This document shows, piece by piece, positions 1-7,418 of a DNA stretch of 64,000 bases. The stretch is from Fusibacter ferrireducens. Lineage in GTDB: Bacteria > Bacillota > Clostridia > Peptostreptococcales > Acidaminobacteraceae. Every line of letters begins with the position of its first letter. Position 1 is the first letter of the stretch. Where the stretch lies: positions 310,001 to 374,000 of the forward strand of contig NZ_JADKNH010000003.1 in the NCBI RefSeq assembly GCF_015352425.1. The letters run 5' to 3'. The notes below the pieces were generated by a model. That model was not told the origin of the DNA. It saw only the letters and a list, made by a program, of their open reading frames with translations, and searched no databases. The translations under genes and the position numbers were made by a program.

Positions 1-1
1 A

Positions 2-553
2 AAAATACCTATAAAGCACGCTTGTGATAGTATAGGGACAATTGCATATCCTGAAAGACAATACGACCTCGTGAGGATGGGGGCGCTTTTATATGGCTAT
101 TGCAGTAGACCGACACCTTTTGAACTCATACCGATAATGACTCTCAAAACCAACATATCGGCAATCAAATGGATAGAAGCAGGAGAAGGCGTGAGTTATG
201 ACTATACTTATATGGTCAATGAAAGGCGTCTCATTGCAACATTGCCTGTGGGATATGCTGACGGTGTTCCAAGAGCACTTTCAAATCAAGGTTATGTTAT
301 TATAAATGGCATGAGAGCACCGATTGTAGGCCTAATGTGTATGGATCAGTGCATGGTGGATATCACTGCTATCCCCAATTGCAAAATTGGCAGTGAGGTG
401 ATCTTGTTTGGCAGCGCATTATTGCCTTTAGGTGTTTTGGCATCACTGGCTAAAACGAATCGCAATGAGATACTCAGCAGAATTTCAATGCGCGTACCAA
501 GAGTTTATTATAGAGATCAGGAGATCTGTAAAATTGTCGATTATCTACTATGA
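2..553 (+). CDS. alr: Alanine racemase, C-terminal part (cut by window edge)
   Basis: PLP-dependent racemase that interconverts L- and D-alanine (some relatives act on serine). The reading frame is open to the left edge, so the N-terminal barrel with the PLP lysine is missing. The visible part starts inside the barrel (HACDSIGT, then RMGALLYG) and runs through the C-terminal beta domain. GEGVSYDYTY carries the tyrosine that acts as catalytic base in the family, followed by LPVGYADGVPR and the MCMDQCMVD motif, all typical of Alr. The stop codon overlaps a possible ATG of the next gene (550), which suggests translational coupling. Next to an amidohydrolase and a D-aminopeptidase, a catabolic or peptide-recycling role is as likely as a biosynthetic one; this is inference. 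A serine racemase of the VanT type cannot be excluded from the C-terminal half. Confidence 0.9.
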   Translation, partial: KIPIKHACDSIGTIAYPERQYDLVRMGALLYGYCSRPTPFELIPIMTLKTNISAIKWIEAGEGVSYDYTYMVNERRLIATLPVGYADGVPRALSNQGYVIINGMRAPIVGLMCMDQCMVDITAIPNCKIGSEVILFGSALLPLGVLASLAKTNRNEILSRISMRVPRVYYRDQEICKIVDYLL

Positions 554-594
554 TTCTCTATCGTAAGAGAACACTTATTATGCAGGAGGACAAT

Positions 595-1794
595 ATGTAT
601 TTAGAAAATCCGTCATTTTTAAAAATTAAAGATTTAGAACCTTGGCTTATAGAAACAAGGCGCAAAATTCATATAAATCCTGAACTCAGCGAACGAGAAC
701 AGGAGACACAGGCGTTTATTGAAGCATTGCTAGATGAAATGGGTATTGCGCATAAAAGATATGCGGATACAGGCGTGGTGGCTGTTTTAGAGGGAGGCGT
801 GCAATCTGAAAATATGCGCGTAGTTGGCATTAGAGCAGATATAGACGCATTGCCGATAAATGAGCGCATCCTGTCGCCATATCGTTCTGAAAAACCAGGT
901 GTTATGCATGCTTGTGGGCATGATGCACACACGACAATACTCCTAGGAACACTTAAGTACTTAAAAGAACATCAAGACAGCTGGTCGGGTACAGTTAAGG
1001 GATTTTTCCAGCCTGCTGAGGAAACCATCGGTGGTGCCCAGAGAATGGTTGCTGAAGGCTGTATGGATAGTCCGAAAGTAGATTTCGTTTTAGGATTACA
1101 TGTGATGCCCTATCTAGAGGTAGGTCAGATTGAAACAAGGGAAGGCAAACTCAATGCGGCCTCCGATGGATTGAAAATTGTGGTTAAGGGTAAATCAGCA
1201 CATGGTGCGTATCCCGAGAAAGGTGTCGATGCCATCAATATATCTGCTCAGATTCAGATTGCAATTGCAAATCTCATGAGCCGCCAGATATCACCATTGG
1301 ATCAAGCCGTGGTCTCAATTAATCAAATTAGAGGCGGTGTGAAAGACAACATCATATGTGATGAGGTGATCATGTCAGGGATGATGAGAACTTCAGATGA
1401 AACGCTCAGGGGTGCTTTAAAGGACAAAATCACACGAGTAGCAGAGGGCATAGCACATTCAAATGATGGTGAAGTGGCGGTGTCTTTTAGTGAAGGATAC
1501 CCTGCACTGGTAAATGATGTGGCGGTTGCAAGGCAAATTAAGAAGATCGCAAGTCAATGTTTAGGGGAAGAAAATGTGTTTGAGAAAGAGGCACCTTCAC
1601 TGGGCGTAGAAGACTTTTCCTTTTTTTTAGATCGTGCACCGGGTGCTTTCTATCACTTAGGCTGTGGCAATAAAGAGAAAAATATAACCTCTTCATTGCA
1701 TACAGACACGTTCGATATAGATGAGTCTTGCTTGGCAGTGGGTGTGTTCTTGCAATGCGAGATGAGTCTTTCAATACTTAAAAAGGAGGCGTAA
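595..1794 (+). CDS. M20 family amidohydrolase (N-acyl amino acid deacylase type)
   Basis: Zinc-dependent peptidase-family M20D amidohydrolase of 399 residues, predicted to remove acyl groups from amino acids or short peptides in the cytoplasm. Family marks are GIRADIDALP, the metal-ligand stretch HACGHDAH (Cys107, His109), the PAEE pair (Glu142/143), LGLHVMP (His169) and the late GVEDFSFF. The frame is open from 550, but ATG 595 is preferred because AGGAGGA lies at 584-590; ATG 580 is an alternative. It lies between alanine racemase and a D-aminopeptidase and ends one base before the latter's start codon, so the three are probably one transcript. Sequence alone cannot separate hippurate hydrolase, aminoacylase and N-acetyldiaminopimelate deacetylase activities. 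Confidence 0.9.
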   Translation: MYLENPSFLKIKDLEPWLIETRRKIHINPELSEREQETQAFIEALLDEMGIAHKRYADTGVVAVLEGGVQSENMRVVGIRADIDALPINERILSPYRSEKPGVMHACGHDAHTTILLGTLKYLKEHQDSWSGTVKGFFQPAEETIGGAQRMVAEGCMDSPKVDFVLGLHVMPYLEVGQIETREGKLNAASDGLKIVVKGKSAHGAYPEKGVDAINISAQIQIAIANLMSRQISPLDQAVVSINQIRGGVKDNIICDEVIMSGMMRTSDETLRGALKDKITRVAEGIAHSNDGEVAVSFSEGYPALVNDVAVARQIKKIASQCLGEENVFEKEAPSLGVEDFSFFLDRAPGAFYHLGCGNKEKNITSSLHTDTFDIDESCLAVGVFLQCEMSLSILKKEA

Positions 1795-1795
1795 G

Positions 1796-2605
1796 ATGAA
1801 ACTATATGTAAGTTCTGACATGGAAGGTATTGCAGGTGTAGTCAGTTGGGACGAGGTCAATAAAGGTCAAAGTGAATACGTGTGGGCATGTGAGCAAATG
1901 ACTCGAGAAGTGCAGGTGGTTTGCGAAACGGCTATGGCACTAGGCAGTGAAAAGATATTGCTGAAAGATGCGCATGATACAGGGCGCAATATTGATATTT
2001 CAGAGTTGCCAAAGGGTGTTTTAATAAATAGGTCGTGGTCTAGAGACCTTCTCGTTATGATGTCAGGTGTGGATGAAGGCTATGATGCAGTAATATTCAC
2101 TGGATATCATGCAGGTGCTTATTCTGATGGCAATCCATTGGCGCATACGATTAACGCTACAAGTATGAAGTGGATTAAGATGAATGGCGTTCTTGTAAGT
2201 GAGTTTATGATGAATGCTTATACAGCTGCTTATTATAAGGTTCCTGTGATTGTAATTACAGGAGATCAAGCAATTTGCCAAGAGGCGAAACGGTTAATTC
2301 CAGAAATTACGACTATTGCCGTTAAAAGCTGTAAAGGTGGGGCGTGTACCACAATGACTGGCAATCACGCTTTAGCTGCAATTGAAGAGGGGACTAAAAT
2401 TGCCCTTAAAAAATTTAAGGCGTCACCAAGTGCCTGTATGCTTTCTATACCAGAAAAAATGACTTTTGAAATCAACTTCACAAATGCCGCGCTAGCTTAC
2501 AGAGCTTCTCAATATAAAGAGGTGGAACTTGTTGATGCCTGTACGATCAGATATTCAACGACAGATTATTATGAGTTTCTTAGAATGTTTTTCTTTGCAT
2601 GTTGA
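1796..2605 (+). CDS. dppA: D-aminopeptidase, M55 (DppA) family
   Basis: Zinc D-aminopeptidase of family M55, which releases D-alanine and similar residues from short D-peptides; the characterised relative is Bacillus subtilis DppA. Its 269 residues match the family length. The metal and active-site positions are present: SSDMEG (Asp8, Glu10), KDAHD (His60), GYHAG (His105), His117 and VLVSEFMMN (Glu136). AAAGGAGGC at 1782-1790 precedes ATG 1796, and the preceding gene stops at 1794, so the genes are tightly coupled. With the amidohydrolase and racemase it can turn D-Ala-containing peptides into L-alanine. No peptide transporter follows in this window, unlike the Bacillus dpp operon. Confidence 0.92.
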   Translation: MKLYVSSDMEGIAGVVSWDEVNKGQSEYVWACEQMTREVQVVCETAMALGSEKILLKDAHDTGRNIDISELPKGVLINRSWSRDLLVMMSGVDEGYDAVIFTGYHAGAYSDGNPLAHTINATSMKWIKMNGVLVSEFMMNAYTAAYYKVPVIVITGDQAICQEAKRLIPEITTIAVKSCKGGACTTMTGNHALAAIEEGTKIALKKFKASPSACMLSIPEKMTFEINFTNAALAYRASQYKEVELVDACTIRYSTTDYYEFLRMFFFAC

Positions 2606-2647
2606 AGTTGTATGAACATTGTGCTATAGTGTTTTTGGAGGCGTTGT

Positions 2648-2770
2648 ATGTTCTTATATGAAAACAGAAATCAATTGGATAGATTAGAACATTATATTGC
2701 GAATATTTCAGCATATTCTGCATATCTTGTAGGGGAAGTCTGTCCAAAATTGAGGTTTTTATGTGAGTAA
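2648..2770 (+). CDS. Possible 40-residue small protein
   Basis: A short frame beginning MFLYENRNQLDRLEHY has GGAGG at 2637-2641, six bases before ATG 2648, and ends at TAA 2768-2770, just before a terminator. It contains two cysteines (CPKL and LCE near the end) and no obvious membrane segment. I do not recognise it. The good ribosome binding site and position between the dppA stop and the terminator favour a real gene, but 40 codons can arise by chance. Confidence 0.4.
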   Translation: MFLYENRNQLDRLEHYIANISAYSAYLVGEVCPKLRFLCE

Positions 2771-2792
2771 GACATCGCGATGTTAGTCTTTT

Positions 2793-2823
2793 AACCCGTG
2801 TATTTACTTGCACGGGTTTTTTT
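2793..2823 (+). terminator. Rho-independent terminator of the alr-M20-dppA operon
   Basis: AACCCGTG (2793-2800) pairs with CACGGGTT (2811-2818) around a 10-base loop and runs into seven T. Upstream at 2769-2790 lies a second small dyad (AAGAC...GTCTT enclosing ATCGCGAT). It closes the first operon before the ABC-F gene. Confidence 0.88.
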
Positions 2824-2874
2824 GTGCCAATTTATAGGCATTCATAAAACCTCTTATAAAATGAGGAGTATAAA

Positions 2875-4779
2875 ATGATTAAAATAGGATTTAGTGAAAT
2901 AGAAAAATATTATGGTGCAAACAAAGTTTTGGATCAATTGACATTTGATGTACATGAATCAGAAGTTGTTGGTATACTTGGTGCAAATGGCGCAGGTAAA
3001 ACGACTCTTTTTAAATTATTGCTTGGAAGTGAAAAATGGGAATCCGGTCAAATTTTTATTTCAAAACAAGCTAAAATAGGCTTGCTTGAACAGATTCCGA
3101 AAGTGAACCCAGAAATATCAGTCCGAATGTACTTGCAATCTGCTTTTAATGAACTCATCGATATTCAAAGAGAAATGAAATTTCTTGAACAACGCTTAAT
3201 GACTGAGCAAGATGAAACACTCATTCAGAAGTATGGAAAGCTTCAGACGGCATTTGAACTTGGCAATGGATATGAGGTTGAAGATAAAATAGATCAGATC
3301 TGTAAAACCCTTAGTATTTCAAATGAGATGCAAGCACAATTCTACATGAAGTTAAGTGGTGGTGAAAAAACGCGTGTCAATCTGGCAAAAATATTACTTC
3401 AGGACGTCAATGTGTTGCTGTTGGACGAACCTACCAATCATCTGGATCTTGACACCATAGAGTGGTTAGAGTCCTTTCTGATGACTTTTAAAGGAATTGT
3501 GCTGATCATCTCTCATGACCGCTATTTTCTCGATCAAACTGTGACGAGAATCGTCGAGATCAAAGCGGGCAAAGCTGAATTGTACGGCGGCGGATATACT
3601 TTTTACGCTTCAGAGAAAGAATTGAGATATGAGCAACAGTTAAATCATTTTGAGCAAAATCAAAAAAAATTAAAACAGCTGGAAGCAGCTGCTAAGAGAT
3701 TGCATTTGTGGGCGACGCAGGCGGATAATCCCAAATTGCATAAACAGGCGTTCGCCATAGAAAAGCGTATTGAACGAATGCCCAAAATTGAAAAGCCGCT
3801 TAAGGAGAGTGCCATTAAGAATCAATTTACGGCGTCGTCGCTACGCAGTAAAGAGATGTTAACATTAGAAGGCGTTTGTAAGTCTTTTGGAAATCAAAAG
3901 ATATTGGATGGATTAACAGCTAAAGTATTTTATAAAGATCAAATTGCTATTCTTGGAGACAATGGCTCTGGTAAATCGACCCTTCTTAAGTTGATCATGG
4001 ATCAGTTGAATTTAGATTCAGGTGTTGCTGAGTTTGCTCCGAGTGTCAATGCGGCCTATTTGCCTCAGGAAATTCATTTTGACAATCCCAATATGACGGT
4101 ATTGGAATTCATTATGGATGCGCTTTCTTTGACTGAAGGGCAGGGAAGAGCTGTTTTGGCCAGTTATAAATTTCAACAAGAAATGGTTTTTAAGAAGATC
4201 GGGACCTTATCAGGCGGTGAGAAAACAAGATTAAAACTCTGTGAAATGATGCAACTTAAGGTCAATTTTTTGTTGCTAGATGAACCTACCAATCACTTGG
4301 ATTTAAAGTCTAGAGAATGGATTGAAGATTCTATTGAAGAATACACTGGAACACTTGTATTCGTGTCTCATGACAGACATTTCATCAATAAATTTGCCAA
4401 GAAGATTTGGTGGTTAAAAGATCGAAAAATAACATTCGTCGATGGGGACTATGAAAAATATAGAGCGGAAAAGCAAATGCTCCAGTTAGCGGATGAAGCC
4501 ATTGGAAGTGGGGGTAAAGAGGCCCTTTCAATAGTAGAAGAAAAGAGAGCATCCCATTTTTTACAGGATACCAATAGCACCAAAAAGAAAAATACTTTTA
4601 TGATAGAAAAATTGGAAAGGGAAATGCAGGATATTGAAAATCAAATTGAAACGATAGAGGAGACTATAAAATCACGATTTGATGATTATCAAAGCATTCA
4701 AGCCTTGATGGCACGCAAAACAGAGCTAGAAGAAAAATATGTGGCTGTTTTTCAAAAATGGGAAAATTATATTTCTTAA
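2875..4779 (+). CDS. ABC-F family ATPase
   Basis: Cytoplasmic tandem ABC ATPase without membrane segments, 634 residues. ABC-F proteins bind the ribosome near the E site and rescue stalled translation or protect against antibiotics. Two nucleotide-binding domains are complete: Walker A GANGAGKTT and GDNGSGKST, two SGGEKTR signatures, and two LLLDEPTNHLDL Walker B motifs, each followed by an SHDR switch. A charged linker between them (about residues 240-325) and a C-terminal coiled coil (about 560-634) match the YdiF/Uup layout. ATG 2875 has GAGGAG upstream. A terminator follows at 4830. Housekeeping (YdiF/EttA-like) and resistance subtypes cannot be told apart by eye; no resistance leader peptide was seen. 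Confidence 0.93.
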   Translation: MIKIGFSEIEKYYGANKVLDQLTFDVHESEVVGILGANGAGKTTLFKLLLGSEKWESGQIFISKQAKIGLLEQIPKVNPEISVRMYLQSAFNELIDIQREMKFLEQRLMTEQDETLIQKYGKLQTAFELGNGYEVEDKIDQICKTLSISNEMQAQFYMKLSGGEKTRVNLAKILLQDVNVLLLDEPTNHLDLDTIEWLESFLMTFKGIVLIISHDRYFLDQTVTRIVEIKAGKAELYGGGYTFYASEKELRYEQQLNHFEQNQKKLKQLEAAAKRLHLWATQADNPKLHKQAFAIEKRIERMPKIEKPLKESAIKNQFTASSLRSKEMLTLEGVCKSFGNQKILDGLTAKVFYKDQIAILGDNGSGKSTLLKLIMDQLNLDSGVAEFAPSVNAAYLPQEIHFDNPNMTVLEFIMDALSLTEGQGRAVLASYKFQQEMVFKKIGTLSGGEKTRLKLCEMMQLKVNFLLLDEPTNHLDLKSREWIEDSIEEYTGTLVFVSHDRHFINKFAKKIWWLKDRKITFVDGDYEKYRAEKQMLQLADEAIGSGGKEALSIVEEKRASHFLQDTNSTKKKNTFMIEKLEREMQDIENQIETIEETIKSRFDDYQSIQALMARKTELEEKYVAVFQKWENYIS

Positions 4780-4829
4780 ACTTAAGTGGATTGCATTTAT
4801 TCGATAATTTAGAATATAGTGGGTATAAG

Positions 4830-4860
4830 AACAATGTCAGTATTTGGCATTGTTTTTTTT
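4830..4860 (+). terminator. Terminator after the ABC-F gene
   Basis: AACAATG (4830-4836) pairs with CATTGTT (4848-4854), followed by a run of T to 4860. A hairpin repeat begins five bases downstream. Confidence 0.85.
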
Positions 4861-4864
4861 ATCA

Positions 4865-4966
4865 AACAACAAGATTTGAGCCAAAAGCTGTGAAGAGGTA
4901 TGTTCACCCTCAAACAGCGTCAGCGAAAATCGTTTTGAGACATCGAGCGATGGGTCAAATGTTGTT
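4865..4966 (+). repeat. Intergenic hairpin repeat, copy 1
   Basis: About 102 bp bounded by inverted ends: AACAACAAGATTTGAGCC at the left and the complement GGGTCAAATGTTGTT at the right. Inside are further dyads: GTGAA/TTCAC, CTCAAAC/GTTTTGAG and CATCG-AG-CGATG, so a transcript could fold as a branched hairpin. The stretch CAGCGAAAATCG-TTTTGAG at 4921-4939 is shared with copies at 9793 and 36168. It sits directly after a terminator and before the EAL gene. Confidence 0.75.
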
Positions 4967-5001
4967 ATATCGTTATCGTGTATTATGTAAAGGTGATCAA
5001 A

Positions 5002-7395
5002 ATGAAAAAAATTTTCTTTAGGATGATAGTCATATTATTGCTTTTTGCTATTTTAGGTGTATCGCTTAATTTGTGGGGATTATCTACGTTTGTATCTGAA
5101 ATTGAAGAGATCGTCTATAAACGAGATATGGCGTATATTGACCAAGTCTTCAATAGATTGGATATCATACTCACACTTGTCAGTGGCGAAATTCAGAAAA
5201 GTAATGTCATAGAAAGTGAGATTAACGAAAATTTCACAAAATATAAGTTAGAGGTCATTCAATCAGAAATAGATGCAGAAGGACTCTATTTATTTGGCAA
5301 AAATTTTAATCGAATTGAATCTACGGTGGATTTAAGTGTTGAAACGCCGTTTTTAGATATGGTCAAAAAAAATCGCGATCATTTCTCAAAGTCATCCAAT
5401 GTCAATAATTTTGGCTATTATTTAAATCCTACAGATCATAAAATTAAAATCGTTTCACAGCAGTATTTTGAGTCATCAGAGGTATATATTCTTGAAGTAC
5501 ATGATTTGATTCAGACGTTACTTATTCATTATCCTGTGGCAGTTTATGAGTCGCTTTATCCATATCTCTTAAATGTAAGCAGTGAGTATATCGATCATGA
5601 CACACAATTTACAGTGGATTTTATCGGACCGGATGAATTGATTAGGGCAAAAGATAAGATAGATCTCTCTAAATTAAAAGAGGGACATCTCATTAAGATA
5701 AAGGCTTCAGAATATATTTATGTATATCAATTGGTATCTTTAAATCAAAATAAGTGGTTGGCACGCCCCTTATTGCTCAAAACAATTCTTTATGAACGTT
5801 CTGGGCTTTCCAATCCATTAAAGCAGATGTTTAGATATGTAATCTATATAATTTTGGTATCCATATTTTCAGCGAGTTTAATCTACTATAAGTTTATCTA
5901 CAAGGGATTAATTCGAAAAATTGCCATTTTAAATAAGCAAATTGAAAAAAGCGAATCCGATCAAAGCGACTTTTTTATTGATCAAACAGGCATTTCTGAA
6001 GTAGACGCCATTATAGCTGCATACAAAAAACTTAAAGTACACCTAAATGAGAGGGAACAATTTATAGCAGAGATGGCATACTTTGATACGATTACAGGGG
6101 CTGGCAACATTTATTTACTTGAAAGGGATCTGGATCTATTATTAGGTGCATCCGATAAAAATGAATATATCAGTTTAGTATTCATCTATTTAAAAAATGA
6201 TAGAGAAATTGTAGAGCAGTTAACCAATGAAAATATACAAATGTTTTTAAGTACTTTTATGACACAAATAAGGACTGCATTTGGTTCTGATGCGGTCTAC
6301 AGGACGGCTGATTATACCTTTGCAGCTTTATCGAATTTGAATTCAGAATATGGGATTATTGAGCAGGTTCAAAAACTTCAAGAATATATGAACGCTCGAT
6401 TTCCAAACATTGATATCGAGCTCAGTATTATTATTGCCCGATATCCTGAACATGGTGAGAGTGGTGCAGAACTGATCAGTAATATTGAAATTGCCAGTCA
6501 TAGCAATTTAGACAAAACCATCATTTTTTATTCTCAAAAATTGAAAGAGGTTTACCAAAAACAATTGCAACTGGAAAATGATTTGAAGAGAGCACTTAAA
6601 AATAATGAAATATATGTGGTCTATCAACCTGTGGTCAATCCGTTTACCTTTAGGATAGAAGGTGTTGAAGCACTGGTTAGATGGAAAAATAAAATGGGGC
6701 AGCTTATTTCACCTGAAATTTTTATACCAGTTGCAGAGAAACTTGGCATTATTGAAGATATTGATAAAATGGTCTTTGAAAAGAGTTGTCGAATGCTCTT
6801 ATTGTGGGAAGAAATTTTTGAATCAGATTTTTTTGTATCCATTAATACTTCTCCGATTTGGTTTACAGCGCCTAATTTCATCAAATTTGTACATGATACC
6901 ATTAGATCATTGGATGTTAATCCTTCAAAAATTTGCCTTGAGATTATTGAAACCTGTCTAATTGAAGATATTGATCAGGCGAATGGCATTATTTTAGATG
7001 CCAAAAATCTAGGTGTAAAGATTGCTTTAGATGACTTTGGAAAAGGTTATTCTTCACTGAATTATTTGAGAAATTTAAAGATAGACAAGCTAAAGATTGA
7101 TAAAGACTTTTTACTCGAGATGGATTTTGAAAACAAGGAGTACAATTTGATGGATTCAATAGTAGATATGGCGCACCATATGAACTTTCAAGTCGTCGTA
7201 GAGGGGGTAGAAGAAATCCCTCAACTTGAATATCTAAAGACATTAAATGTCGAATTGATTCAGGGGTATCTGTTCAGCAAACCATTGGATAAAAAAGAAA
7301 TTACGCAATTACTACTTGAGGGCGGTATTTGTAATCCACAAAATGAATCACAACAGGAAAGAGCTGGTCAAATAGACAAAAATATGTTACAATAG
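5002..7395 (+). CDS. Membrane c-di-GMP phosphodiesterase (degenerate GGDEF-EAL)
   Basis: Predicted inner-membrane enzyme of 797 residues that hydrolyses cyclic di-GMP to pGpG. A transmembrane segment (about residues 5-25), an extracytoplasmic sensor region (about 30-275) and a second membrane segment (about 278-300) precede a GGDEF domain in which the signature is replaced by RTADYTF, so no cyclase activity is expected. The EAL domain (about 535-785) keeps VEALVRW (Glu556), the SINTSP asparagine, CLEIIET, LDDFGKGYSS, KIDK, EGVEE and QGYLFSKP, so it is predicted to be active. ATG 5002 is chosen for AAGGTGAT just upstream; the frame is open from 4978. A diguanylate cyclase follows 26 bases downstream. 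The sensor domain ligand is unknown. Confidence 0.9.
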   Translation: MKKIFFRMIVILLLFAILGVSLNLWGLSTFVSEIEEIVYKRDMAYIDQVFNRLDIILTLVSGEIQKSNVIESEINENFTKYKLEVIQSEIDAEGLYLFGKNFNRIESTVDLSVETPFLDMVKKNRDHFSKSSNVNNFGYYLNPTDHKIKIVSQQYFESSEVYILEVHDLIQTLLIHYPVAVYESLYPYLLNVSSEYIDHDTQFTVDFIGPDELIRAKDKIDLSKLKEGHLIKIKASEYIYVYQLVSLNQNKWLARPLLLKTILYERSGLSNPLKQMFRYVIYIILVSIFSASLIYYKFIYKGLIRKIAILNKQIEKSESDQSDFFIDQTGISEVDAIIAAYKKLKVHLNEREQFIAEMAYFDTITGAGNIYLLERDLDLLLGASDKNEYISLVFIYLKNDREIVEQLTNENIQMFLSTFMTQIRTAFGSDAVYRTADYTFAALSNLNSEYGIIEQVQKLQEYMNARFPNIDIELSIIIARYPEHGESGAELISNIEIASHSNLDKTIIFYSQKLKEVYQKQLQLENDLKRALKNNEIYVVYQPVVNPFTFRIEGVEALVRWKNKMGQLISPEIFIPVAEKLGIIEDIDKMVFEKSCRMLLLWEEIFESDFFVSINTSPIWFTAPNFIKFVHDTIRSLDVNPSKICLEIIETCLIEDIDQANGIILDAKNLGVKIALDDFGKGYSSLNYLRNLKIDKLKIDKDFLLEMDFENKEYNLMDSIVDMAHHMNFQVVVEGVEEIPQLEYLKTLNVELIQGYLFSKPLDKKEITQLLLEGGICNPQNESQQERAGQIDKNMLQ

Positions 7396-7418
7396 TATAA
7401 CATTTAGGGGGATGAGTA

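Noticed and set aside
4758-5021. 87-codon frame between the ABC-F and EAL genes
   Set aside because: It spans a terminator and a hairpin repeat and overlaps both neighbours; composition is not protein-like.
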